DNA of 64,000 nucleotides from Pegoplata infirma (Eukaryota > Arthropoda > Insecta > Diptera > Anthomyiidae): contig OY992537.1 of assembly GCA_963921195.1 (NCBI GenBank), forward strand, positions 95,624,736 to 95,688,735, written 5' to 3'. Shown here piece after piece: positions 11,522 through 21,948 of the stretch. Each line of letters opens with the position of its first letter. Within the stretch, counting starts at the first letter, position 1. The notes beneath the pieces are model-generated. The model did not search any database. It was not told where the DNA came from and saw nothing but the letters and a program-made list of their open reading frames with translations. A program made the translations under genes and the position numbers.

Positions 11522-12129
11522 CAATGTCGGGTCTAACGTTAAAAAATCTTCATGACCAGATAGTATTCCAGCACTTGTTTTAAAAAAGCGATCTTCAAAG
11601 CTCGCTCTTCCACTTCGAAAACTTTTCAGCATATCATACCTTGCGGTTATTTTTCCTTCATACTGGAAAGGAAACAATGCCAAGCCAATTCCGAAAAACG
11701 GCGAAGTCGCGAACCCCGACAATTATCTCCCGATAGCCATTTCATCTGCAGTCTCCATCTTGTCAAATATCTGGTGGTCTACTAAATGATCGACAGTATG
11801 GTTTTCGTAGGGGTCGTTCAACTGGGACTGGTTTTTCTTTCAGAAAGGTGGAGTCAATCCATTCATCGTTTTCGTGAAAGTAAGGTGGTTGCTCTGGATA
11901 TTTCAAGGGATTTCGATAGTGTTTGGTACCGCGCAGTTATCTTGAAGGTGCAAGCATTGACACTTTTCGGAACTCTTTGTGTTGTTAAGGTAATTTTTAC
12001 TAAACTCTGGTGTAAACCAGTGCTCTGGTATAACCTTTCTTCAAAGATTTATTAACGACCTAATCGGGCTTACCCTATTTATACTTTTGGGGGGCATATT
12101 TATGAGGGGGCATATGGATAGCACTCTTA

Positions 12130-12440
12130 GTCCTGACCTATTGAGAATATCTTTTATTTATTTTATTATTCAAGGGATGTCACTGCGACCCTTACAAGTC
12201 TTTTGGGCCAAGAACTATAAATTTAATTCAAACTCTGTTCAACATTCCTAATGATCATTAAAACAGAGGATGGAGAAGCCCGCCTTATATACTCAGAATT
12301 AAGTAATTCCCTATCTAAGAACTGTCTTCTGATCCTACAAACTGCGACCCACTCACACAATATGTGTTGCGTTGTTTCTCGACAAAGTCCACACAAAGAC
12401 GATGTACAAGTGTCCACACAAAAGTCCACACAAAGAATAT
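12130..12440 (-). pseudogene. LINE C-terminal fragment with CxxC...H...C finger
   Basis: On the minus strand a short frame reads CGLCRETTQHILCEWVAVCR, then a leucine/arginine-rich tail ending near 12223. This resembles the zinc-finger tail found after RNase H in Loa/I/R1-type LINEs. It sits in the middle of the plus-strand LINE relic, so it is probably an insertion. It is very short, so the clade cannot be fixed. Confidence 0.45.
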
Positions 12441-14639
12441 CAGTAACCTAATGTCACTTTTGATGTGATTAGGAATACTTCCATATGATAGTGGCGCGAT
12501 TAGTGCCCAAATGCTCCCACAAGTTATGTTTTTATGTTTTGGGTATGAAAATACTGTGTGACGTAAGTTGGAATAAACACATATTTGAAGTATAGAAAGA
12601 TGCATTCAAGTGCTTGAGCCTTTTGACACGCCGTATAACTTACTTCACTTTATCACATATCCTTTCTTAAATGGAATATAAATCCCATAAATGGGCAGGT
12701 GGTTCAATATCAACGTTGGAGTAGCTCTACCGCGAACAGAGGAGAACTGATGCTAGTATGTGCTTATTAAATCTAAATCGTTACCTCAATCGACAAGTGT
12801 TTCGGAATTTGTCAGATTCTATAGTCAAGACAGCCTGCATATTGTATTGTCCAATGGAGAATATGTAAATCTGTTTTTTGACGATCGTGATCTTACTAAG
12901 ATGGTACAATTTTTTTCTTCTAATTTTCAATGAGAGTAGAGTCGAACATGTATTAATATTTTAGTCAGAACATTAGCAATTTGTCATTTAAATTCTCTTT
13001 GCTACTTAAGTTAGGTTAGGTTGTAAGTGTCTGCTGACGTTTAACGTCAGCACACGTAGACTTTGAGGTCCATTGTGATACCACGGGACCGTAATAGGTT
13101 TCCCTACTAGTCCCTGTCGTTAAACCAATTTGAGTTTTTTATGAAACTCCAAAGATGTTGAATTTTGACGTCTACCAAATCAGAAGTATCGTGCAGCACC
13201 CTATATCCCAGTGAAGCAAGTCTCTGACCAGAAAGTGCCGGGAAATGGCAGATGAAGTGTTCGATAGTTTCCAACTCCTCTTCATCCATACAACTCCGAC
13301 AAAAGTCATTTGACAGCACATTTAACCGCTCTGCGTGCTTCCCTATAAGACAGTGTCCGGTAGTTATAGAAACCATCGTCGAAATATCTCCTTTCGGAAG
13401 CGATATCAGCTTACTTGTGCGCCCCTGATTAAGAGAAGGCCAAATCAGTCGTGTTGTCTCACACGTCCATCCATTTGCCCATCTTTGATTAGTCTTCGTC
13501 GCAGAACAAAGCCGTAGGTTTTGCTTGCAAGTTTCTAGAGGCATACCAACAATTCTGTTGGAACCTGTAAGGTAGTCCTAGTCTTGCAAGCTCATCGGCT
13601 TTGCAATTCCCTGGAATGTCTCTGTGACCTGGGACCCATATAGTCGTATGTTAAACTGCTTGGCCATCTCATTTAAAGACGTGCGGCAGTTGATTTCAGA
13701 AACATGGAGACTTGAACGCGGCTTGACTGTCAGAATAGATGTTGACTGCGGTTGTAGACAAGACATTGCAACTCAACCAGTCAGCCACTTCCTTTATTGC
13801 CAGCATCTCTGCCTGGTAAACACTGCAATGATCTGGCAATCTTCGAGCCAGGCTCAATCCAAGCTCCTCCGAATAGACTTTAAAGCCCACTTGCCGGTGC
13901 AGCCTCGATCCATCTGTATAAAAATTTACGGTGGCTACACTTTCCGGAATGCCCCCCACCCCTTCAAGACTCCCTGGATGGTATCATAGTGGTAAAGTGG
14001 CGCTCAAAGAGGCTCAAAGAGGGAGCACAGTCCACATTTTGTGGTATTATTATCTTCTTCAAGATCGCGCTATGGCCACAATCGCTGTTCCTCCATTGCA
14101 TACTGCCTACCAAATATGTCCAATGGTATCAGGTGAAGGAGGATTTCTAATGCAGCCATAGTTGTAGTACAAAGAGCACCAGTGATGCACATCGACGCCA
14201 TTCTCTGTACCTTCGTGATAAAGACACAGTTCGATTTTCTTTCTAAAGCAGGCCACCAGACAATGATTCCATATAGCAGAATTGGACGCACCACTGCTGT
14301 ATAGATCCAATGAACGACTTGAGGGCTAAAACCCCATCGTTTTCCAATGGCTCTTTTACAGGAATATAGAGCAATCGTTGCTTTTCTCACCCGTTCCTCA
14401 ATATTACGCCTGAAATTCAACTTCCTAACCAGAAATACTCCAAGATACTTGGCTCCTTCTGAGAAGGTGATTTCAGTGCCGTCCAGAGAAATAGGATCAA
14501 AAGCAGGAATCTTATTTTTCCTTGTAAACAAAACAAGCTCTGTTTTACTTGGATTAACTTACCCGTTTAGAAAGAAGCGGCGAAAGAAAACCTCCCTGTG
14601 GTGTGCCCCTATTGACAAATCGCTCCCACGCACAGTGGA

Positions 14640-16318
14640 AAATTTTGGTCATTTCCGGATCAAAAATATGTAACTTTTGATTGGATCAATATTTTTGTAT
14701 GCCGTCTTTTTTGTTGAATAGGTGAGACTTTAGACTTTAATTTGTGGTTTTTAGTCATAAAAATCGACTGACAAGAACTAAAGTTGTGAAGGGTTAAAAA
14801 TACATTTTCGATATTTTTGTTGAATTTTATTATAAAAGTAAAATGTTAGGTCAAGTTAAATAGGTATTTTTTATATTTTCTAATTATTTTCAATTGAATT
14901 TTGCAACAGATGTTTATAATAAGTAATTTTGTAGATAAATTTTTCAGAAAAGGTCAACATTTAGCCCCATAGACTTAAGGGCCAAATGTTGCAATTTTTA
15001 AAAAAATTACCGAATTCATATAGATTTTCATTGGTGTCAAAGATAAAATTTAAGTGATATTTTATTGTAATACGACAAAAATAAGGAAGTTATAATAAAA
15101 AAATCCAATGTAAGATGCCAAGATAAAAAAATAGTGAGTGTTAAATTCGGCTGTTGCTAAATCTTTCCAGAACCCTCCAAAAGGTGAAAAAAAATAAAGT
15201 GTCTTTTTTTTGGGAAATGGAGTAAGGGGGGGTGGGGTGGTCGACGGGGGACTACATCTACCTTTTTGTGATAAATGTCTACAAGCTCATTAATTATAAT
15301 ACGAATAAATAACACAATTTTAGCATATATTGTTATAGCCACGCCTCCAAACGGGGGCGGACCAAAAAAAATTACATTTCTCAGTCTTTTTGACAAGCGC
15401 AGGTTTTTTAATTTTTATATTAATCAACATGTTGCTCAATTGTTGAACAAATATGCTAAAAAAAAATATTAAAAAAATGGTTTTTGGGGTTGTTTTTTTT
15501 TTTTTTAAGGGGAAATTGTTTCCCCCGAGGTCCGATTTTGCCCATTTACAAACTTAGCCAGTTAAAAGAATTTTTTTTTGTCAAACTTCCGGGGTCTAGC
15601 TCTTTTGGTTTGGACTACATCGTGCTTTCCACAGACAGACGGACGGACATCGCTAGAATATCTTAAAATTGATCATGGATCAATGTTATATGTATTTTAT
15701 GTGGTCCCAGACCGATATTTCGTTGCGTTACACACGGAATGGCAAATTGAGTAGGGCATAATGAGCGAAATTAATGAATAATTAAATTTTTATTTATTAT
15801 TAATTTGTGAGTTCGTCGACATTTTTGCATGCCATTTGTTTAAAGGCACGAAAAGGCAGCTGGTTTTAGATATATCTTTTAGATAATAAGTTTAACTTTA
15901 ATTCTATGTTATAACTAGATTGGAGGAAAACGGCGCTTACAGTTAAATCATATTCAAAGTTGCGTAGGTTAGCAAAAAAATATTATATACTTCAAATGAA
16001 TATATTTCAAACCTGCTAACAATATATACAAAGCTCATAACAAAAATAGAATCTGGACAAGTTACCCTTTCCAACATGGTATAACAATCCTAAAAAAAAT
16101 AATTAGAAATATTAAAAATACGCACTTGAATATGGTATAATTTTATCTCCCCAAATCTTTAAAGTAGAAAGTAGTGTTTTCGGTCGCCATTTTCGAATAG
16201 TTCTGTTGACATAATAACTATAATTTCTAAAAATAATTATAGCTTGACATCTTAGCTTTACTACAGATCTTGTTTTATGGTTAATTTCAAACATTTGCAA
16301 AAATCAATTATGAGATGC
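14640..16318. other. Foreign DNA inside the LINE relic
   Basis: It separates the RT palm half (GVKRGTVDYI, ending at 16321) from the GTPQGG half. It contains an ATACCCTCC-type element (15131-15756). The remaining flanks, 14640-15130 and 15757-16318, are AT-rich with no recognised feature. Confidence 0.55.
15131..15756 (-). mobile_element. ATACCCTCC dispersed element, copy 3
   Basis: An inverted copy: GTGAGTGTTAAATTCGGCTG at its start, then GGGCGGACCAAAAAAAATTAC, CAGACGGACGGACATCGCTA and ACACACGGAATGGCAAATTG. It is truncated before the terminal GGAGGGTAT. Confidence 0.65.
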
Positions 16319-17485
16319 ATTCACCTTATATAATCCACTGTGCCACGCTTTACTCCCAGACCAGACAATGCCAGAATTATCGTGTCTGGGATGACATAAT
16401 TAAAAGCCTCCTCTATATCAAGAAAAGCCACCATAGTGTACTCCTTCAACGAAAGCGATCTCTCGATGGTACCAACGAGCTCATGAAGAGCTGTTTCCGT
16501 TGATCTACCCCTGCTGTATGCATGTTGACTTGTCGAAAGCAACCTCGGGTCAATCACTCTATGCAAATATGAGTCTATCATTCGTTCCATTGTCTTTAAC
16601 AAAAAAGAAGACAAAATAATTGGTCTGAAATCCTTCGGAGCTTCGCAGCCTTCGGGATAAAGACGACTCTGGTATCCCTCCATTTTAAAGGAATATACGA
16701 CCAGTTGATGCATGCTGTGTATAGATTAGACAGCCAAGGGGTTATATAGTCCGACACTTGCTGCATCTCAGCCGGTATTATACCATCAGGTCCAGGGGAT
16801 TTATAGGGTCTGAAGCTTTTAATCGAGATTATGTTGGCATATTTATTATTTCCGAATCAATTTCGGATGCTTGGGCATCAGAATGTTGCAAGGCTTGAAA
16901 CGGCGTCATGGAATTGCCCGGAAAATGCATGTTTAGAAGGAGATCCAGCGACTCTTCACTGGAGGAAGACCACACCCCATTAGGATCCCTCAGGCATCCC
17001 AGGGTGCAAGGAGAAGAAGCCTGGACCTTGCGCAGCCTGTGTTTTCATAGAAGTTTTTCCAAGAATCACATTTGGCAATTCTGATCATCTTCTTATAATT
17101 CTTAAGTTGCAGCCTGTATGCAGACCAGTCCTAGTACGCTCTTGAAGATTTAACATTATTAAAGAGCTTTCTGCAGGAATCTCTGCTCGTCTGTAACTCA
17201 TTTGACCACCATGGTGACTTTCCCCCCCCCCCCCCTAGGCTTTGCAGAAGGGCAAGACGCATACAGGGACCTATTACAAACATATGTTATATGGTCAACC
17301 AGACAGTCAATTTCCGCCAAACTATGCGATTCAGATAAGGGTACTTTACCCAAAAGCAAAGAAAAAGTCTCCCTATATTTCACCCAGTTTGTTGTCCTCA
17401 GATTTCTAGAGAATGTCTCAACCAGGTCACGCTCCCTGAGTAAAAACTCAATGTAGCGATGATATGAGAAAAAATGTTCTTCCAA

Positions 17486-17770
17486 AACTTTTTAGTCATC
17501 AATTCTATCAGACAATGTACTACTTGTAGTATAGGGTTTTTATATTTATTAAATAGTCTAGACAATGGAATCTGACAAATTCCGAAACATGTGTCGACTA
17601 AGTCATGCAAAAATGACCAACATAAATAAATTTAAAACGGAAAAATAATTTTCCTGAAAATTATTCGATGAGAATATCATAGTTTTAATTAGTAAAGAAA
17701 ATAATGACCTCGAGCTAGAATAAACCTACTCAAAATATAATTATTTCAGAAAATTATTTTTCTAAGTGTA
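17486..17770 (-). repeat. Dispersed repeat family F, copy 1
   Basis: GTCATGCAAAAATGACCAACATAAATAAATTTAAAAC and GACCTCGAGCTAGAATAA-type blocks here reappear inverted at 23271-23545. A related CGACAAGTGTTTCGGAATTT block is at 12790-12850. It is non-coding. Ends not defined. Confidence 0.5.
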
Positions 17771-18190
17771 TACAAACAAAAAATATTTTATCCACAAAGT
17801 AAAAAATTGAATTTGAATTTTGTGCGTGCTGTTTTAGAATTATACCACAAAAAAAAATATACCGTTTAATGAGATTTTTTTTTTATCGACAATATACCTA
17901 CAAGTATTATACCCGCTAATGAATATTACTTTAATTTAATAATAAAAAACCACCGCAAAACATAATTTTAAAGGGAGTTGAACGGAGACGAGAGGCTGGA
18001 AGATATGTACCAGCCAAAATGATGTTACTCCAGAGATGTTGGCTGATAATTTTGTTATTTTTTTTACAAGTACAACAAGAAATTTTTAACACAAAAGCGA
18101 CAGCAAAAGTTGTAGTAGTATAAAGTACATATTGCTCATTTACTTGTATAGTGGGATAACTCAAAAAAAATGGATTTTTGAGTTAATGAT

Positions 18191-18684
18191 ACACTCAAAA
18201 CAAAAATCTTATCAAATTACTAGAAAAACTCTCGTAATCCCATTTTACCAATATTTGACAGTTTCCTTGTTTTTTAACAAATAATTTTCGATTGAAATTT
18301 AAATTTTTTTGTAATTTTACAGTTTTTCTTGCAAATTTACAAATTTTGAAGATTTAAAAAAAAAATCTAGTAAATTTACGAAAATTTCTTGTAATTTTTA
18401 TTTCGCCAAAAAAGTTGTAAATTTAAAATTTTATTGGTAAAAATCTTGTAAAATTAAAAAAAAGCTCGTAATTTTCACTCGGAATTCTCGTAAATTAGGG
18501 GTAGCAAAAAATCTAGTAAAGTTACGAATACTCCTTGTAAGTTTTGTAAAAATCTTGTAAAATTACAAAATTGTTGGTAAAAGGCTTGTAAAATAACAAG
18601 AAATTCTTGTCAAATAGGAGGTAGCAAAAAAAAATATAAATTACAAACTTTTCTTGTAATTTTAAAAGTTTTTTTTTGTTGAGT
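18191..18684. mobile_element. CACTCAAAA-end element nested in 18132-19011
   Basis: It begins CACTCAAAACAAAAATC and ends TTTTTTGTTGAGTG, flanked by TA. The host element without it would read GATACAAAATAATTC, matching the intact copy near 36608. The body is a degenerate array of CTTGTAAAATTAC-like motifs, also seen inverted at 33730-34010. Confidence 0.8.
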
Positions 18685-18747
18685 GTACAAAATAATTCAT
18701 TATATCATGCTTTATATGGTGTCAAAAATCCGTATTAATATCTTTTA

Positions 18748-18874
18748 GGGCAGATTACTCAATGAAAAGTTAGCTGTTTTCTGCCGATTTAACGGAGCCT
18801 TATGTCAAAATTTGTATGAAAAATTTGAATTTAACGGAGAGTTATTTTATAACGGAGCATTGAGTAATCTAGCC
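18748..18874. mobile_element. 127-bp PIF/Harbinger-like MITE nested in 18132-19011
   Basis: GGGCAGATTACTCAATG and CATTGAGTAATCTAGCC are inverted termini. TTA flanks both sides (18745-18747, 18875-18877). Deleting element plus one TTA restores ATATCTTTTAAACTCACC, which aligns with ATATCTTTCAAACTCACC in the intact copy near 36670. A 3-bp TWA target duplication and GG-initial ends fit PIF/Harbinger. Confidence 0.8.
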
Positions 18875-19473
18875 TTAAACTCACCGACTGGGAAGAGAAC
18901 ACTATGTACCGGCCTTTTTCAATAGAAAACCAGTTTCAATTGTAAACTTTAAACGCGTTTTCTGTCAAATCAAATATTTTGAGTTATTACACTATACAAG
19001 TAAATGAGCGATATGACCTTGGGCAATGTTATAAACAAAAAGGCATAACAAAACATGATCAAGCATGCTTTAAGAAATTTGTGGAACACCATAAAAATAA
19101 AAACAATAACAATTGTTAAATATATTTTTTTGGGTTACGATTTTTTTTTTGGTTATGATTTTTTGGTGAAATTTTCAAGATAATTGCGAATTTCAAATTG
19201 GACAAGAGTGTAAGGAAGAATTAAAAAAAACAAGTAACCTGTTATTTTGTTCATGATTTAATAGGCAGTGTCTACCCCACCACTATTCCCTTTACACTTG
19301 TTAAAAATCAGATACTTAAAAGAATTTTTTTGTTGGAATTTTACAAAATTGTTAAAATTTAAGTAAAAAATTGCGTTTTAGTTTTAAAGTGCCATGTGCC
19401 ATTTTGGAAGAAGACGTTGGAGGATACATCGTCCTCGCCATAAATTTTGACAAAAGGATTTATGATAAATTTG

Positions 19474-19999
19474 TAGAGTCCGACCGAATATTCGGTTTCG
19501 GTATCGGTTTCGGCCGAATAATGGGGTTTCGGCCTCTCTTCGGTATTCGGCAAAATTTTGGCCGAATATTAGCCGAACCCAAAACTTTTTGGTATTTTAA
19601 AAAATATGTAAAAAAGTCGCTGAATTTTTTGATTTCGTATTTCATTACACTTGTTTCAGTTCAATTGAAGAAAATGTTACAAGTTTATTCAATAAATGTA
19701 AAACTGTTTCAGTTCAAAAATTATTTTCTCCTAATCTACAAACGAAATATAAAATTTTTTTGTAAGTTTTTTAAAAAACATATTTTTTTTTTTTTCAAAA
19801 ATACAACAATTCCTATGGTTTAAAAGCATTATGTGCTGTATATTTATCTTTAACAACTTTTTAACAATTTTATTCATGCCAGGCGGTAATTTTTTTTTAA
19901 GTTTCGGTTTCGGTTCGGTTTTGGCTAAATATTACTTTTTCGGTCAAATATTCGGTTCGGTTTCGGTTCGGCCTCGAAAACTGGTTTGGTCGGACTCTA
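19474..19999 (+). mobile_element. hAT-type non-autonomous element TAGAGTCCGACC, copy 2
   Basis: Same orientation and length as copy 1. The 8-bp target duplication is TAAATTTG (19466-19473 and 20000-20007). Subterminal TTCGGTTTCGG motifs occur at both ends. The AT-rich interior open frame is similar to copy 1 but does not look like a transposase. Confidence 0.9.
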
Positions 20000-20039
20000 T
20001 AAATTTGGCATTAAATTTATTCAATTTAATGCATTATTA

Positions 20040-20215
20040 AGTAAATTTGTGGGTATACGCCCACAAAATGGGGCGGGTCAAAAAATTACATTTTATTATA
20101 CCCTGGGTTAAACTTCAGGACTTTGAACTTCTGAGTCAGAAGTTCTGACATCAAAATATTTCGTTAAATAAACAAAAAGTGTAAAAAAACGGTGTTTTAA
20201 GTAGTTGGTTTATCT
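20040..20215 (-). repeat. ATACCCTCC element fragment, copy 4
   Basis: TACGCCCACAAAATGGGGCGGGTCAAAAAATTAC is the inverse of 3935-3970 in copy 1. The fragment also retains CAGGACTTTGAACTTCT. Both ends are missing. Confidence 0.5.
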
Positions 20216-20427
20216 GATTTGTAGAATGTCAAAATTTAATATCAGTGACATTACATAATCCCCACGCACACAAAAAATTATTGGCTAAAAATTTTTAATT
20301 AAATCTATTAATCAACAAAATTTAAAAGAGTCAACCAATATTTTGATTGAAATTTTTGTTATTTTCTTTAACTGTCGAATTAAAAATTTCCAACATACCA
20401 TATTTTTTGGCTTTAATTTATTTGAAT

Positions 20428-21948
20428 CACCTTTTCCAATTGAAATTCAGAGAAGATCAATTGAAGGGCTTATTGTAAAAACTGGATAAGCCACATTTCA
20501 TTTTATGATGGTTTTTGCCTTAAAACTTTTAAAATAATGTAGAAAATATAACTTTTGCAGAATTTTTATTCTCAATATACTTGTATGAAGCGTTAAAGCA
20601 AGACTTTTGCCAAAAATCTGTCAATGGAACATCAGGAGAAGGCAAAAAACACGAAAAAATAAAATGTTGCTTATCAAGTTTTTGCAGTAAGCCCTTCAAT
20701 TGTAATTCAGAAATCACAATTGAAATTCAGAAATCCCAATTGAAATTCAGAATAGCCCAATTGAAATTCAGAAATCATAATTGAAATTCAGAAAAGCCCA
20801 ATTGAAATTCAGAAATCACAATTGAAATTCAGAAAAGCACAATTGAAATTCAGAAATCACAATTGAAATTCAGAAAAGCCCAATTGAAATTCAGAAAAGC
20901 ACAATTGAAATTCAGAAAAACACAATTGAAATTCAGAAAGCACAATTGAAATTCAGAAAAGCACAATTAAAATTAAGAAAAGCACAATTGAAATTCAGAA
21001 ATTACAATTGAAATTCAGAAAAGCCCAATTGAAATTCAGAAAAGCACAATTGAAATTCAGAAAAGATCAATTGAAATTCATAAATTTCAATTATGATTTC
21101 TGAATTTCAATTGGGCTTTTCTGAATTTCAATTGTGATTTTCTGAATTTCAATTGGGCTTATCTGAATTTCAATTGTGCTTTTCTGAATATCAATTGGGC
21201 TTTTCTGAATTTCAATTACGATTTCCGAATTTCAATTGGGCTTTTCTGAATTTCAATTGTGATTTTCTGAATTTCGATTGGGCTTTTCTGAATTTCAATT
21301 GTGCTTTTCTGAATTTCAATTGGGATTTTCTGAATTTCAATTGTGTTTTTCTGAATTTCAATTGGGCTTTTCTGAATTTCAATTGTGATTTTCTGAATTT
21401 CAATTGTGATTTTCTGAATTTCAATTGGGCTTTTCTGAATTTCAATTACGATTTCTGAATTTCAATTGGGCTTTTCTGAATTTCAATTGTGATTTTCTGA
21501 ATTTCAATTGTGCTTTTCTGAATTTCAATTGTGCTTTTCTGAATTTCAATTGTGCTTTTCTGAATTTCAATTGTGCTTTTCTGAATTTCAATTGGGCTTT
21601 TCTGAATTTCAATTGAGATTTTCTGAATTTCAATTGTGATTTTCTGAATTTCTATTGGGCTTTTCTGAATTTCAATTATGATTTCTGAATTGGGCTTTTC
21701 TGAACTTCAATTACGATTTCTAAATTTCAATTATGCTTTTCTGAATTTCAATTGGGCTTTTCTAAAGCCCAATGCTTTTCTGAATTTTAATTGTGCTTTT
21801 CTGAATTTCAATTGTGTTTTTCTGAATTTCAATTGGGCTTTTCTGAATTTCAATTACGATTTCTGAATTTTAATTGTGCTTTTCTGAATTTCAAAATGGG
21901 ATTTCTGAATTACAATTGATTTTTTCTGAATTTCAATTGGAAAAGGTG
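20428..21948. repeat. 21-bp satellite in an inverted frame (foldback element)
   Basis: CACCTTTTCCAATTGAAATT at the left and its exact inverse at the right bound the block. From about 20700 to 21078 the unit reads AATTGAAATTCAGAAAAGCC. From about 21079 to 21948 it reads the other way, TTCTGAATTTCAATTGGGCTT, so both orientations are present in one block. Units are mostly 21 bp, giving open frames with FLNFNWA heptapeptides on one strand and KFRKAQL on the other. These are translation artefacts of the period. Confidence 0.85.
20466..20694. mobile_element. 229-bp inverted-repeat element inside the satellite block
   Basis: GGGCTTATTGTAAAAACTGG at the left and CAAGTTTTTGCAGTAAGCCC at the right are inverted with few mismatches. 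CAATTGAA and TTCAATTG sit outside. The interior is non-coding. It is the innermost layer of the nest. Target duplication unclear. Confidence 0.65.

Larger units (their letters stand above)
11024..12740 (+). pseudogene. Degenerate non-LTR retrotransposon, relative of the 41.5-44.5 kb LINE
   Basis: Pieces in several frames match the 41539-44545 element. They are AKVLTHKRVLYEERRRSTIL and DDQILTDPVDKANIF (11060-11250), NDRQYGFRRGRST (about 11788-11830), VESIHSFS / SKVVALDISRDFDSVWYRAV (11860-11945), WNKHIFEV-KDAFKCLSLLTR (about 12567-12630), and KWAGGSI (near 12700). It is interrupted by a small element at 11272-11521 and foreign LINE sequence at 12130-12440. Frameshifts and stops throughout show it is dead. 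It covers the endonuclease-RT linker, RT and thumb; no endonuclease was seen. Confidence 0.75.
13010..17485 (-). pseudogene. RNase H-bearing LINE relic (Loa/I-like), broken
   Basis: Read right to left: a linker (17485-17200, WVKYRETFSLLLGKVP); PGPDGIIPAEM near 16795; PKAxKDFRPI...LSSFLLKTMERMIDSYL and QHAYSRGRSTETALHELVGT (16713-16321); GTPQGG-FLSPLL (about 14620-14570); a thumb block with AKYLGVFL (14531-14070); RNase H with NFYTDGSRLHRQVGFKVYSE and VNIYSDSQAA (13959-13696); and a tail TGHCLIGKHAERL...CRSC...HFICHFPAL (13544-13107). The gene end lies near 13010 with a GGACCTCAAAGTCTACGTGT-type 3-prime UTR. The YADD catalytic segment is missing between GTPQGG and the thumb, and many frames are shifted. 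An insert at 14640-16318 splits the RT. Confidence 0.8.
18132..19011 (+). mobile_element. TCGCTCATTTACTTGT element, copy 1, carrying two inserts
   Basis: Terminal inverted repeats TTGCTCATTTACTTGTATAG and CTATACAAGTAAATGAGCGA, flanked by TA. The interior aligns with the 270-bp copy at 36553-36822 except for two inserted elements at 18191-18684 and 18748-18874. Removing both leaves about 254 bp, so this is a three-element nest. Confidence 0.85.

Noticed and set aside
21153..21866. Long repetitive open frames with FLNFNWA or KFRKAQL heptapeptides on both strands
   Set aside because: The satellite period is 21 bp, a multiple of 3, so any unit without a stop gives a repeating frame. No start context, no non-repeat sequence and both strands open.
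20428..21948. CRISPR-like array
   Set aside because: The units are contiguous 21-bp satellite copies with no unique spacers, in a eukaryotic intron.
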